From assembly GCF_040954645.1 (NCBI RefSeq), contig NC_092810.1, positions 73,580,660 through 73,644,659 of the forward strand: 64,000 bases of DNA. Direction: 5' to 3'. A model generated the notes under the pieces. That model had not been told where the DNA came from. It ran no database searches and was given only the letters and a program-made list of their open reading frames with translations. Position 1 is the first letter of the stretch. Each line of letters opens with the position of its first letter. Shown piece after piece: positions 11,740 through 21,682 of the stretch. The translations under genes were made by a program, and so were the position numbers. Origin of the DNA: Diabrotica undecimpunctata. Lineage: Eukaryota; Arthropoda; Insecta; Coleoptera; Chrysomelidae.

Positions 11740-12620
11740 TAAATCAGAGATGCAACTGATTTGTAAAATGAGATTATCTCGAAAACTGTTAAGTTTTGAA
11801 GTTATTAATAGGTATACCTTTTTTTGTTAAAATGATGTATCTTTAATATTTTTTATAACAAATACTTGTAACTTGAAGAGCAAACAAGTTAAGTGCAAAT
11901 TTATGCCACATATGTGGGATACGTGGGCTCTCTATCAGCTACATCAAATTATAATTCCTCATACTCAAAAGTACCCACTTGTATATTTTTATACATGTTC
12001 ACAAACGTTCACAAACATGAAAGTTATAACAAAATATAAAATTTTAAATTTCCACTTTGACACTCTGTATCTTTCTTAATATCAACATTTTATTAAAGCT
12101 TTTTGGCTTAGATCGCGTAATATTTTAAAGTGTACTGATTCTTTTTGTACAATTACTTAAGGACCACCCTGTATATATATATACAGGGTGGTCCTTAAGT
12201 AATTGTACAAACAGAAACTGTAGATTCTACACTTAAAAATATTACGATTTAAGCCAACTTGCTTTGATAAAATGTTGATATTAAGAAAGATACAGGGTGT
12301 TAAAGCGCAAATTTAAAATTTTATTTTTCACTATAACTTTTACGTTTGTAAATATTTTTGGACAAAAATTTACAATTAAATGCTTTTGAGTAGGATAAAT
12401 TATAATTTTATACATACTTTAATGTAACTGATAGAGGGAGCCACATATGCCACATGTGTGGCATAAATTTGTCCTTAACTTTTTTGATCTCTAAGAGAGC
12501 TCTATTTGTGTTAAAAAATATTAAAGATACATTATTTTTACAAAAAAAGGTATACTTGTTAGTAACCTCAAAATTCAACCGTTTTCGCGATAATCGCATT
12601 TTATAAGTAAGCTGCATAAT
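11740..12620. repeat. Two tail-to-tail copies of a CAGGGTGG-ended repeat
   Basis: A ~440-bp repeat at about 11740-12177 (plus) is followed, across a TATATATATA spacer, by a reverse-complement copy at about 12181-12620. Each ends in ACCACCCTGTA at the spacer, giving the palindrome ACAGGGTGGTCC/GGACCACCCTGT. Both contain a CACATATGTGG-type motif and TATCTTTCTTAATATCAACA. A third copy lies at 13965-14480 and also ends in (TA)n. Non-coding; terminal CAGGGTG motifs are common in insect non-autonomous elements, but I cannot name the family. Confidence 0.7.
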
Positions 12621-12870
12621 AATTCTTAGTTTGATATTTGTGCGGTAAAGCACTGAATACCTCTAGATAAGCATAATTTATAGTTTATTCTTATTAAAAC
12701 AATTTAAAGATAATAATGGAACATCACAAAATGCTTTGTTATACATCTTCTTCTTTAGGTGCCGTGTCCGTATTTAGACGTTGGCCATCATCATGTTTAC
12801 AATTTCCCTTTTCTATCGGTTTTCAAGTTTCTATACTGACGTTGTATTAGTTTTTCTCTACTGTAAAATG
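12592..12870 (+). repeat. Second copy of the LINE 3' composite
   Basis: Direct repeat of 9555-9880 (TTTGTGCGGTAAAGCAC, ACATCACAAAATG, TTCTTTAGGTGCCGTGTCC), without upstream coding sequence, so a 5'-truncated copy. Confidence 0.65.
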
Positions 12871-12892
12871 CTGAAAACCCAAAATATGTAGT

Positions 12893-13712
12893 TTATGGAA
12901 AATGGTACACCACCACATTCTAGAGAGAAGGCAGTTAGAACATACCTAAATACAACTTTTATGAACGTTGGATTGGTCGTGGTGGTCATATTCCTTGGCA
13001 ATGTGAGATATTGATATAATTATTTAATTCATAAAAAATCCGAAGAGAATATTTGGTATTCATTACGTTAATTATTTACCCATTTTTATTAGGAAAAACA
13101 ATAGAAACTAGAGCACAGGTATTAAATAAACACATATGTGTCTTGTTTCATAATACTTTTGCTACAAATCTAGCCTTAAAGAGCCAAAAACATCATCGTT
13201 GGCCAAATAACCGATATTTTTATAAATATAGTAAACACACGCGCAATGTAGTTTAGCATAATATTAGTTCGTTAGTAAATAATAATAGTCCATTTGTTCG
13301 AGATGTAATTATAGTTACTCGTAAGCTGTAACATAATTTTATAAATAAGTAATGTCATCGGTAGGTTATTCCGTGTGTATATAAGTAACCAAAACCAATG
13401 GACGAGATACATCACAGTTTAATATATTATTTAACCTCTGCGACAAATAAGATGTAGTTCCATAATATACCATAAGATTTGGATATGTATCCAAAAGCAT
13501 ATATTCATACATTATACATTATAGCCACCAAGTAGCGCAGAATTTAATCCGCTTGATTTGAGGGCATGGGGCGCATTAAAACAACGTGTCTATAAGAATC
13601 CCATAAATATTCGCAGCCAACTATGGGAACAAATAAATACTGCAGTAGTTTCTTTAGAACCAATGATGCTATTTAATATGAGAGGATCTTTTATGGAATA
13701 TATCGACAAATG
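12893..13712 (+). pseudogene. Mariner/Tc1-type DDE transposase remnant, split
   Basis: 12898-13000 reads NGTPPHSREKAVRTYLNTTF and, after a frame change, ERWIGRGGHIPW. This is the region around the second catalytic Asp of Tc1/mariner/IS630 transposases (usual form DGAPPH...W.GRGG.I.WP). 13543-13712 reads FNPLDLRAWGALKQRVYKNP and on to a TGA stop, matching the DxxPLDxxxWG block that follows in the family. The ~530 bp between them (about 13010-13540) is unrelated and contains TGTTCGAGATG... with a TATATAAG box, so it may be an inserted LTR or other element. The N-terminal half of the transposase is absent. Inactive. Confidence 0.6.
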
Positions 13713-13964
13713 AATTAAATAAAATGGTGGACATATCAAACACTTACTTTGACAAAAAGTTATGTTATTTAGTTTAACTATTTCTTAATTTGGTTTGTAA
13801 ACAAAATGTTTTGATTATGACTTTAATTTAACATAAAACGTAAAATGTTTGATGTAAAATTTTATTATTCTGTTATTTTGTCAAAACCTATTATTAATTA
13901 TCCTGCTGATATATTTATTTTATTTAATATTTCGTTAACTACTAACTTTAGTTAAAGGTATTTT

Positions 13965-14480
13965 ATACCAAAATTCAGAAGTAATAATGTTTTTGTCTAT
14001 TTTTCCTTCGTTGCCTGGAGTAATTGCTTTAAATCAGAATTATGCAGATGATTTGTAAAATGCGATTATCTCGAAAACTGTTGAGTTTTGAAGTTATTAA
14101 CAGGTATACCTTTTTTTTGTTAAAATAATGTATCTTTAATATTTTTTATCCCAAATATAGATAACTTAAGGAGCAAAAAAGTTAAATGCAAATTTATGGC
14201 ACATATGTGGCGTATGTGGCGCCCTCTATAAGTTACATCAAAGTATCAAAGCATCAAATTATAATTTCTTATATTTAAAAGTACTCTTTTGTAAATTTTT
14301 ATACATAAATGTTTACAAACATGAAAGTTATAGCGAAAAATAAAATTTTAAATTTGCACTTTAACACCCTGTATCTTTCTTAATATCAACATTTTATTAA
14401 GGCAATTTGGCGTAAATCGTAATATTTTAAAGTGTAGAATCTACTGTTTCTTTTTGTACAATTACTTAAGGACCACCCTG
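13965..14480 (+). repeat. Third CAGGGTGG-ended repeat copy
   Basis: Direct repeat of 11690-12177, ending GGACCACCCTG and running into the long (TA)n tract at 14481. See 11740-12620. Confidence 0.7.
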
Positions 14481-14493
14481 TATATATATATAT

Positions 14494-14571
<78 letters not shown>

Positions 14572-14578
14572 GTATATA

Positions 14579-14621
<43 letters not shown>
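14481..14621. repeat. (TA)n microsatellite
   Basis: About 140 bp of nearly pure TA, beginning exactly at the end of the CAGGGTGG repeat, which suggests that the element tail seeded it. Confidence 0.95.
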
Positions 14622-14624
<3 letters not shown>

Positions 14625-15106
14625 CTTGTTTAATGATATATTCTAACCACTTATTTACTTTAAACGATTACACATAATATATTATTTTTCTTCTATTCCA
14701 TAAATTTTCACATAGTAATCTGTTTTAAGTTCAAAGAAATTCACTTGTTCTTGTTGTTAGACCATCAAATTTCTGCAGAATTGTATGCGCAATTTGGTAT
14801 CATGATAAGACATAGATAAGACCTCACTTCAGCCCACTTTTTTCCCCAGATCTGGGGAAAAACCGCTCGCGCCTTATGGAGAATATGGCAAATTTCCCCA
14901 GACCCCTGACCCAGATTTCCCCAGATTTTACGTGACCGCGGGGTGAAGGCGGCGTCAATTAGTCTTCTTCTCTTTCTCAATTCTTCTTCTTTTACGCAAC
15001 GTGAAGATGGCGTCAATTCTTCTTCTTCTTTTACGCGAATATAGTCTTTTCATCTGTCAATTACAAAACCTACGCAATTGGAGCGCGTACTATCAAAGAA
15101 AATAGT

Positions 15107-15285
15107 GGAAGGAAAAATCGAGGGAAAGAGAGGCCTAGGAAGGAAAAGACTATCATGTCTCAGAAACATCCGACAATAGACAGGGCTAAATTTTGAACAG
15201 CTAATAAGAACAGCTGAAGATAGAGAAGATTTTAAAATTGTAGTAGCCAACCTCCATTGAGGAGAGGGCACTTTAAGAAGAAGAA
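15107..15285 (+). mobile_element. 5'-truncated RTE-like LINE tail
   Basis: Reads IVEGKIEGKRGLGRKRLS, CLRNIRQ, NFEQLIRTAEDREDFKIV, VANLH and then an AAGAAGAAG tail, the usual C-terminus and 3' end of an insect RTE-like LINE. The right arm lacks it and has about 16 bp of other sequence there, so it landed after the arms formed. Confidence 0.75.
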
Positions 15286-15388
15286 TATACGAAACCTAAG
15301 ATAGAGACCAAGAAACGAATACATAAAGGAGGATTGCAAAGAATTATTTTAAAACGTAGAGTGGAACGACTATATATCTTCTCATTTT

Positions 15389-15700
15389 AGGAAAAAAGAT
15401 GGAAAACTAGCCAGAAATATGGATAAAAAGCATACAATCAGCAAGAAATGCTACGAAAATACAATAAATGGCAAATACGTCATTAATCATATCTAACGGC
15501 TGCAAAAAAGTCACTAACCATATCTAACTGCTGCAATCTCTCGAAAACGAGGAAAAAAGATGGAAAACTAGCCAGAAATATGGATAAAAAGCATACAATC
15601 AGCAAGAAATGCTAAGGAAATACAATAAATGGCAAATAAGTCATTAATCATATCTAACTGCTGCAATCTCTCGAAAACGAGGAAAAAGATGGAAACTACC
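15389..15700. repeat. Tandem duplication inside left arm
   Basis: GATGGAAAACTAGCCAGAAA recurs at 15399 and 15560 (period 161), and a shorter related start follows near 15687. The right arm has one unit, so the duplication is specific to this arm. Confidence 0.8.
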
Positions 15701-15857
15701 AAGAAATACGACTAACGGCATAAAATATAACATACTATGGAATGCAAATGTTGGAACTATATATTTTCTCATTTTTCTCAGAGTATCATCATCAATTAGA
15801 CACATTATAAAAAATAAAAAAAAAGATGGTAAAACCGCAAACATTATAAACAGCATG

Positions 15858-16200
15858 CTATATAAATAGGGAACAATATTATTAATTTGAATAGTTGCTA
15901 CAATGAAACCGATACAATCTATAGTGTTTTTGGCTGGTGAGAAGGGGCCATAAGGAAGAAGTCCATATAGGACTATTTGGTAAGTATTTTGTAGTTTTGT
16001 AGTAATTTGGTAAGATAAAAAATCTATTAGTCACACACATGTTTTTTCATTTTTAGAACGAGCAGTGTATGTCACTATTCTGCTGATTGTAAGTAAGTAC
16101 AAACGTCTATAATTATGTATCGAACACTAACTGAAAAACTATTTTTGCAGATGCAGCAGTGTTGATAGGGATGCTGACTGTAGCCAATCAGCTGTTTTGA
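15858..16200 (+). pseudogene. Truncated copy of the small-exon gene
   Basis: Left-arm version of the gene at 23273-24348. TATATAAAT lies at 15860-15868. Exon 1 is 15903-15936 ([11 protein letters not shown], then a GTGAGA donor). Exons 2-9 are gone, replaced by a short GGAAGAAG-containing join near 15950-15965. Exon 10 survives in part (ends 15979, GTAAGT donor). Exon 11 is 16057-16092 and the terminal exon is 16151-16200 with TGA. The last exon differs from the right copy at a few bases but keeps the same open frame. With exon 10 lacking a full acceptor the gene is probably non-functional. Confidence 0.65.
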
Positions 16201-16209
16201 TGTAAGATT

Positions 16210-16449
16210 GAAAATTATTATTATTTTAAAAGTTTTTTGACAACTAATATTCTGAATTTAAAAAACTATTTTCTCCAATCGAAATTTTTTATTAATAAAA
16301 AATTTTTACAGTTAACCGCAAGAATGCCGTAAAGGATCAATTTTTAATTTTACAAGTATTTCATTTTTAACTTTTTTTTTTTAATTTTAAAATTCATTCA
16401 AATAAATCACTTTTAAGATATTTTGTCTATTGGTTTAAAATGTAACATT

Positions 16450-16508
<59 letters not shown>

Positions 16509-17200
16509 AGGTGAATTATGAACAGACACGAACAATGAGAAGAAACGCTGATGGTAAGATTTTTAAATTTCACACAGCATTTCCATAATTGCATTGCTTA
16601 CTGCAATGATCTGAAAGGCTGTAGAATCGTACACAGGTCACTGATTTGTAAATCTTCGCAGCTGTCGCGAGAAAATAAAAAGTCTAGTTGCTTTTAGGGA
16701 AAGTATTAAGGGTGAAAGAGAAAACTAAGGCTGAGGAGTAAAAACTTCCGTATGTGTGGCAGTGAAGAGGTTACCAAGGGGATGTTCTAATAAACCAGTA
16801 GTATGTATATAGCTGATCGTTAAGACGATAACTGAATCTACCATGAACTGAATTTGTTAAACTTCACCCGTGATAAAATCACGACGTAATCGTATATCGT
16901 TCATATAAACGTACTCGTTGACACAATAAGAGAAGGTAAAAAGCCGATCACGTGAAAAAAAAACTAACTAACTACTATTTAATAAAACTAACAGTAAATA
17001 TTCAGCCATAACGTTTGAATGACAAATACTAAATGAATGGTCAATTCAGACCAATGCGTCTATTTTATAACACATATTGTTATTCTCGTATACACATGAA
17101 TAAACGGCTATAAAGGATCATTGCGGCAACAGATGTTTTTATTAGTAGATAAATTTCCGGGAACTATTCCCATATAGATGAAGAAACAGAAATACTTGTA
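16210..17200. other. Non-coding part of left arm
   Basis: No supported gene. Contains (TA)n at 16452-16503 and a possible short exon ending AACGCTGATG|GTAAGA at 16553; the right arm has lost that donor (ATAATAAG). 16575-16885 has no counterpart in the right arm. Confidence 0.4.
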
Positions 17201-17205
17201 ATATA

Positions 17206-17412
17206 TAAATGTTAGCTTAAGATACCTATAAATCTCGCCAAAACCTTTAAACTTTTCCTTAATTTTCCTTTTTTTCAACCTCGCCCATTAACCTGACAGA
17301 CACAAGCTGTGGGTTCTGGCTCCCGTCTGTTTTTACGGTTGAAAATAATGTCCAAACTCTAAAGTGTGAACATTGTTTTTAACTAACCAAACAGCTTTCC
17401 TTTTTTTATTTG
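17206..17412 (+). repeat. Direct repeat, copy 1 (copy 2 at 19168-19372)
   Basis: AATGTTAGCTTAAGA, CCCATTAACCTGACAGACAC, CTGTGGGTTCTGGCTCCCG and AACTAACCAAACAGCTTTCC are shared with 19168-19372 in the same order and orientation. The right arm keeps only the last part, so this block was gained on the left or lost on the right. Confidence 0.85.
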
Positions 17413-17741
17413 TATAAATGTCTTTCATATAAACAAAAAAATCAAATCACAAAGCAAACATGAAAAAAGGTTAAAATAGCACACATATAATAACAGCAAA
17501 ATTATAAGTCTATAGATTGTATGAAAACTGAGATAATATTTAATAATTTTTGTAAATGTCCGATACAAAGGATAGTACGGGTAACAAAGAAGGAAAAAGG
17601 AAAACATTAAAAGATAAAAAAATTTCCATAAATCTTTATTCTTCTGTAAAAAATACACACCATATTAAAAAAAAAAGTATTAAAAATATATAAACAAAAG
17701 TACCTTTCAAAATCTAGACCAGCACGCTGGCCTGTCTCACC

Positions 17742-18134
17742 CTAATCAGCACATGTTGTTCCCCAGCAGGTTCCCAGGGACGTCATATCGTCAGGGTAGA
17801 CCGCTGCTGGGGATGTTTCTCCCCATAGCACTATCATTGGGAGGTTCTGAAACAAAAATTAAAACAGAATAAAAACAAGATTAAAAATACATATATCTAA
17901 AATTTTGTAGCGATCATATTACAAAAAAAACACAGGGACACCTAAGAATAGCAGACCTATGTATAACAGTTTTCAAGTTACCTATATCAACATATAAAAA
18001 AATAAAAATTTTACAAAAACTTACTCTCTGCTGTGGGGTGAGGTGCGGCCTTATCCTGTTTCTGATTGCTTGTTCTGGAAAAATATAGGTATTTAAGACA
18101 CTTGACTAATAATTTTGTAGAGTAACTTACCCAT
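17742..18134 (-). CDS. Three-exon small gene, 52 codons, unknown
   Basis: Predicted on the minus strand from splice signals. The first coding exon is only ATGG (18131-18134) before a GTAAGT donor. Exon 2 is 18025-18074 (acceptor TTTTTCCAG, donor GTAAGT). Exon 3 is 17742-17846 (acceptor TTTGTTTCAG) and ends in TAG. The frame stays open across both junctions. The product begins MEQAIRNRIRPHLTPQQR and continues NLPMIVLWGETSPAAVYP, ending GTCWGTTCAD with two cysteines. No domain is recognised. A TATA-like CATAAAAAG lies near 18180, about 50 bp upstream of the start. Introns are 56 and 178 nt. It sits just inside the left inner boundary of the palindrome. It may be the start of a longer or alternatively spliced gene. 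Confidence 0.45.
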
Positions 18135-18139
18135 TGTTA

Positions 18140-18555
18140 GTTGTTTAGAAATTATCGCAGAAAATAGATCATCCCCTCTTTTTATGCATTTCAATAATTA
18201 GTAAGAGAATACCAAAAAAATGCAGTCTTATATTTTTTGACCGGTAGTATTTGTAATTATATTATGGGAAAATTCACATATTATCCAGCTGCATTTAATC
18301 AACGGGTCTAATTGCTTTTTGCAGGATGCATTTGCAATAAACTATAAATTTCATAGATAAAATTCTTAGATAAAAATGTGTCATCCAAATTAAGTGCAAA
18401 AATTCCTGGATTCGCAAACAAAGAATGCTATTTCTATTACTACACTGAGAAAAGTGTTTAAACTATTTTTATATTCGATAAGTAGGTTCTGTATTTCTTT
18501 ATCTGTTCAGTAATTCTATTATGTTTTAACAAATAGCGTCATAAGAATACATAAG

Positions 18556-18613
<58 letters not shown>

Positions 18614-18830
18614 ATAAGACATAATAAATATCAGATAGAGGCCTGGGATGTTTCGTATCTTTACTCTTTTGAATTTCTTGATATACATTAGGACATGTAG
18701 GATCAGTAAATTGTAAATGGTCTAGAAATTATGGAATAGTGTCATTTACTCTCGAGTTGATAGCAGCGTGTATTAAAAAGCATATTATTTAAGTAGTTTA
18801 AACATAGTGATTAAGATAATTATTAAGCCA
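18140..18830. other. Gap with (TA)n tract
   Basis: No gene seen. A (TA)n tract occupies about 18560-18610. Confidence 0.5.
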
Positions 18831-18834
18831 TAAG

Positions 18835-19119
18835 ATGTTTCACAATCGTAAGCCACTTATGTGTAAATGCGACCCCAAGTGCTCAGTCAATATTGAGGTG
18901 ACATTTTTTTGCCAAGTATGTAAAACATCGTTTAAGAAGAATATTAAAGCAGATGTATTTGGACCTACCACACCAATGCTTCACCCCCGTTGTGGTTATC
19001 AGGGCATGCCTACAATGTATAAATTTACTTGTGGAAGAAAGGTGCATACTGTTGGTATACCTACTCAGTTTTTCCCAGCCAGTGATACCGAAGATGATTC
19101 TGTAGACCTGTTTGAGTAA
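18835..19119 (+). CDS. Small cysteine-rich, probably zinc-binding protein
   Basis: Complete ORF of 94 codons, ATG at 18835 and TAA at 19117-19119. Cysteines and histidines cluster like a treble-clef or ribbon site: CKCDPKC near residues 10-16, CQVC near 26-29, HPRC near 50-53, and one more Cys near 66. The C-terminus is acidic (ASDTEDDSVDLFE), as in some transcription regulators. No signal peptide or membrane segment. It lies in the unique centre of the palindrome, divergent from the gene at 17742-18134. I do not recognise the family; a regulatory or nucleic-acid-binding role is only inferred from composition. Confidence 0.5.
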   Translation: MFHNRKPLMCKCDPKCSVNIEVTFFCQVCKTSFKKNIKADVFGPTTPMLHPRCGYQGMPTMYKFTCGRKVHTVGIPTQFFPASDTEDDSVDLFE

Positions 19120-19167
19120 AGTACTGACGAACTTAGTGACTGAGTAAGTGGTTTATGTGAAATGAAG

Positions 19168-19372
19168 AATAAATGTTAGCTTAAGACACCTATAAATCTC
19201 ACCACAACCTTTAAGCTTTTCCTTACTTTTCCTTTTTCAACCTCTCCCATTAACCTGACAGACACAAGCTGTGGGTTCTGGCTCCCGTCTGTTGCTACGG
19301 TTGAAAATAATGTTCACACTCTAAAATGTGAACATTGTTTTCAACTAACCAAACAGCTTTCCTTTTTTTATA
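19168..19372 (+). repeat. Direct repeat, copy 2
   Basis: See 17206-17412. Followed at about 19395-19462 by a 33-bp unit (ACTATTATTCGTATATGTC...) present twice in tandem. Confidence 0.85.
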
Positions 19373-19802
19373 AAACGTTTTAGCACTTCCAAAAATTTTT
19401 AGCACTATTATTCGTATATGTCTATATAGTCAAACTATTATTCGTATATGTCTATATAGTCAAAAAAAAAAGATATGCTTTAAGTAAACATAAAATAGTA
19501 TTGATAAAATAAAAATAAAACAAAATACGAGGGTGAAGTGGAAAATTTCAGTAAGAAATATAATTAAAAAAATTTACATGATTGAGTATGTATACGATGT
19601 GTCACAAAAAAATAGTGGTAATAAGACATCTCTGTACCCTACGAGCGTGACTATGAAGGGCTTCTTAGGGTAATGTAATATACATAAATAATAAATAACG
19701 TCAAAACACGGTAATGAACTTAGCTATGAATTTAAAAACTTAGAACACCGAAAATAAAACACTGGTCAAATTAACATAATTTATTAATAATATACATGTA
19801 TA

Positions 19803-20276
19803 TCATACATATCGTATTTCACCTTTACAAAGATAACCTATTCTACTTGGAGTGTAGTTTTTCTGTGGATCGTTGTTTATCGATATCCGTTTACCAATAT
19901 TATTTTGCAGTCGTTTATTATCTAAAACTCCCTTTTTGCCATATATTTTCATATGATTCTTCTTCTTAGTCATTTTAAACAGTGGTCTAATAATGTCACG
20001 AAATTTTTCGGGCGAAGCTTGGTGTCTTAGTTTTCCCAACGTATCTCTGTGTACATTAGTTATTTGCAGTATTTGTTTGTACATTTGATGATCTAGAGGC
20101 GTAAACTTTTTAGGATACTTGTAAAATAATAAATTCTGAAGACCTTCTGTTGCAGGAAACTTTTCTTCATCTACTAATATATTATCCTCTTCAAATATTA
20201 AAGTTTTCTCTCCCAGCTTCCATTTTATATCGCCAACATACTCGGGGCCAAACACATGGTCATATTCTTCAACCAT
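19803..20276 (-). CDS. Unknown 157-residue protein of a mobile-element-like family
   Basis: Complete minus-strand ORF. I chose ATG at 20276 (MVEEYDHVFGPEY) over an upstream GTG. The body reads DIKWKLGEKTLIFEEDNILV, then EGLQNLLFYKYPKKFTPLD, then ILQITNVHRDTLGKL, with a Lys-rich tail. The order 'charged strand, short GL-x-x-LLF block, Y-x-x-ILQ-x-TN-x-H' is one that I associate from memory with uncharacterised arthropod proteins repeated in many genomes and linked to Polinton-like or viral elements; this link is weak. A TATA box (CTTTATATAG, 20336-20345) lies about 60 bp upstream, preceded by a cluster of TGACG motifs. No catalytic motif is evident. Confidence 0.5.
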   Translation of the reverse strand: MVEEYDHVFGPEYVGDIKWKLGEKTLIFEEDNILVDEEKFPATEGLQNLLFYKYPKKFTPLDHQMYKQILQITNVHRDTLGKLRHQASPEKFRDIIRPLFKMTKKKNHMKIYGKKGVLDNKRLQNNIGKRISINNDPQKNYTPSRIGYLCKGEIRYV

Positions 20277-20332
20277 AGTCACGTCTTACTCAACAGGCTG
20301 TCAAACACTAAATGATTTGAAAAATTGACGCG

Positions 20333-20545
20333 TATCTATATAAAGTGCTGATCACCATCGATAAAGTGAACTAACGCTTTTTAATAAAAGCGAAAACGTC
20401 TCTGACACGAGCTGACGCATACCTGACGCATACCTGACACCTAGCAGACGCGAGCTGACACTTATTGACGTAGAACGTGACGCACGCGATATTCGACGCA
20501 GAACATTACATTTGACGTAGAACGTGACATTCGACCAGACACATG
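20333..20545 (-). promoter_or_regulatory. TATA box and TGACG-motif cluster
   Basis: On the minus strand TTTATATAG stands about 60 bp before the start of the 157-codon ORF. Upstream, 20400-20545 on the plus strand carries many TGACGC/TGACGT/TGACAC repeats, including TGACGCATACC twice in tandem. TGACG is the half-site of CREB/ATF-type activators; use here is inference. Confidence 0.4.
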
Positions 20546-21157
20546 CCTATATTATCGCACTTTAAATTCTAAAAAAATGTTGCCGTCATTTGAAATAGTA
20601 CGCCATTTGAAACAGTAAGTTTAAAAACGCACTGAGTACCAAGCAAATCAGTTTTTTTTAAAGATAATGCATTAAACAGGTACAAATACATAATATTACG
20701 TTTCATTTATTGTTTTTATGCTAGATTTTTATTTGTTAATATTTACATCTTATTTACATAATTGTCGTTGTTTTGACTTTTTTTCTAAGAAAGTTTTGTC
20801 TTTACGCAGTTATTTCTTAAATCTTATGGCGCTCGGAGTTTGCCCATGTTCTTAAACTTTTTATATAGCACGCTCTAAAGCATATTCTGAGACCGTTATT
20901 TTTTGCTAAACAATATAGAATGTGTTATAAATGAAAAACTTTGTATTTTATTATTATATTTATTAATACTAATTACAATTTGGTTTTTTATGTGTCCATA
21001 AATTTTACAATTTTTTGACTTTATACAATATTAATAATTTTTGTTATATTTCTTTCTTGATACTTGGGTTTGGAACCATTTCTGTCTTAATGCTGGACGA
21101 AGTTCTGTACAGCATCATCATCAGAGGAAGATCAGTGGTTTTTCGGATTAGGTATTT
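20546..21157. other. Gap between central ORFs
   Basis: No gene assigned. On the minus strand a short acidic reading (SSSDDDAVQNF) follows the stop of the next ORF in another frame near 21110, so that protein may once have been longer. Confidence 0.4.
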
Positions 21158-21517
21158 TCAAGATTCATCATCAAATTTTGTATTTCTCAGGTGGACAGCA
21201 GCGTTAGATGTCGATATATTGCTAATTTGTTCGAATAACTTTGACATCTTGGCACTTAAACTTGTTTCTGTCGATATCGGGTGTCTAAAGTCATCATTTA
21301 AGGCAACAATTCTGATTTTGTCACCTGTTGTGTAGCCAGCTTGCTTTTTTATATTCTCAAGAGCGGTCTCTAAATCGTTTTTTAGATAGTCTTTGTCTTT
21401 TTCTAAACCTTCACCTATTTTAAATTTGTCACAATTAACTTGAAAAGTGCATAGATAAGCGTTGAATTTTTTTATTTCCCGCTGATTCATAATATTTATT
21501 GACCATTGATCAGACAT
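21158..21517 (-). CDS. Unknown 119-residue protein, perhaps N-terminus of a larger one
   Basis: Minus-strand ORF from ATG at 21517 (MSDQWSINIMNQREIKKFN) to TGA at 21158. The middle reads LKNDLETALENIKKQAGY, then GDKIRIVALNDDFRHPIST, and the end KMSKLFEQISNISTSNAAV. The pattern (short N-terminal motif with W, a Lys/Glu helix, then a GDKIRIV...PIS strand) reminds me of the N-terminus of long insect proteins with a type-B DNA polymerase domain, as in Polinton-like elements, but no polymerase motif follows here, so the call stays open. It ends just inside the right inner boundary of the palindrome. Confidence 0.45.
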   Translation of the reverse strand: MSDQWSINIMNQREIKKFNAYLCTFQVNCDKFKIGEGLEKDKDYLKNDLETALENIKKQAGYTTGDKIRIVALNDDFRHPISTETSLSAKMSKLFEQISNISTSNAAVHLRNTKFDDES

Positions 21518-21655
21518 TGTTAATTTTTACAAAATCAAAATTTATCGAAAACACGAGCAAGACATCTATATCGTTGTTTATCTTTCTGTAAGCTACCCAA
21601 TGTGTACCGAGGTTTGTGGAAATGTCGAGATTAATAATAGCACATTCATGTTTAC

Positions 21656-21682
21656 GAGGGCTACGTGGTATACGTAGCCCTC
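21656..21682. repeat. Short hairpin at the inner edge of the right arm
   Basis: GAGGGCTACG and CGTAGCCCTC pair around a 7-nt GTGGTATA-type loop. It lies a few bases outside the point where arm identity starts. Confidence 0.5.

Larger units (their letters stand above)
14803..17697 (+). repeat. Left inverted arm
   Basis: Matches the complement of the right arm in order: the GGGGAAAT/CCGCGGTCACG outer block, the GAAACCTAAGATAGAGACC block, TATA plus exon 1 at 15858-15936, exons 10-12 at 15965-16200, a (TA)n tract, GAAGGTGAATTATGAAC, and the inner block ending TATATAAACAAA. Left-only parts are a LINE tail (15107-15285), a tandem duplication (15389-15700), 16575-16885, and 17206-17380. Exons 2-9 of the small-exon gene are deleted between 15950 and 15962. 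Confidence 0.85.
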
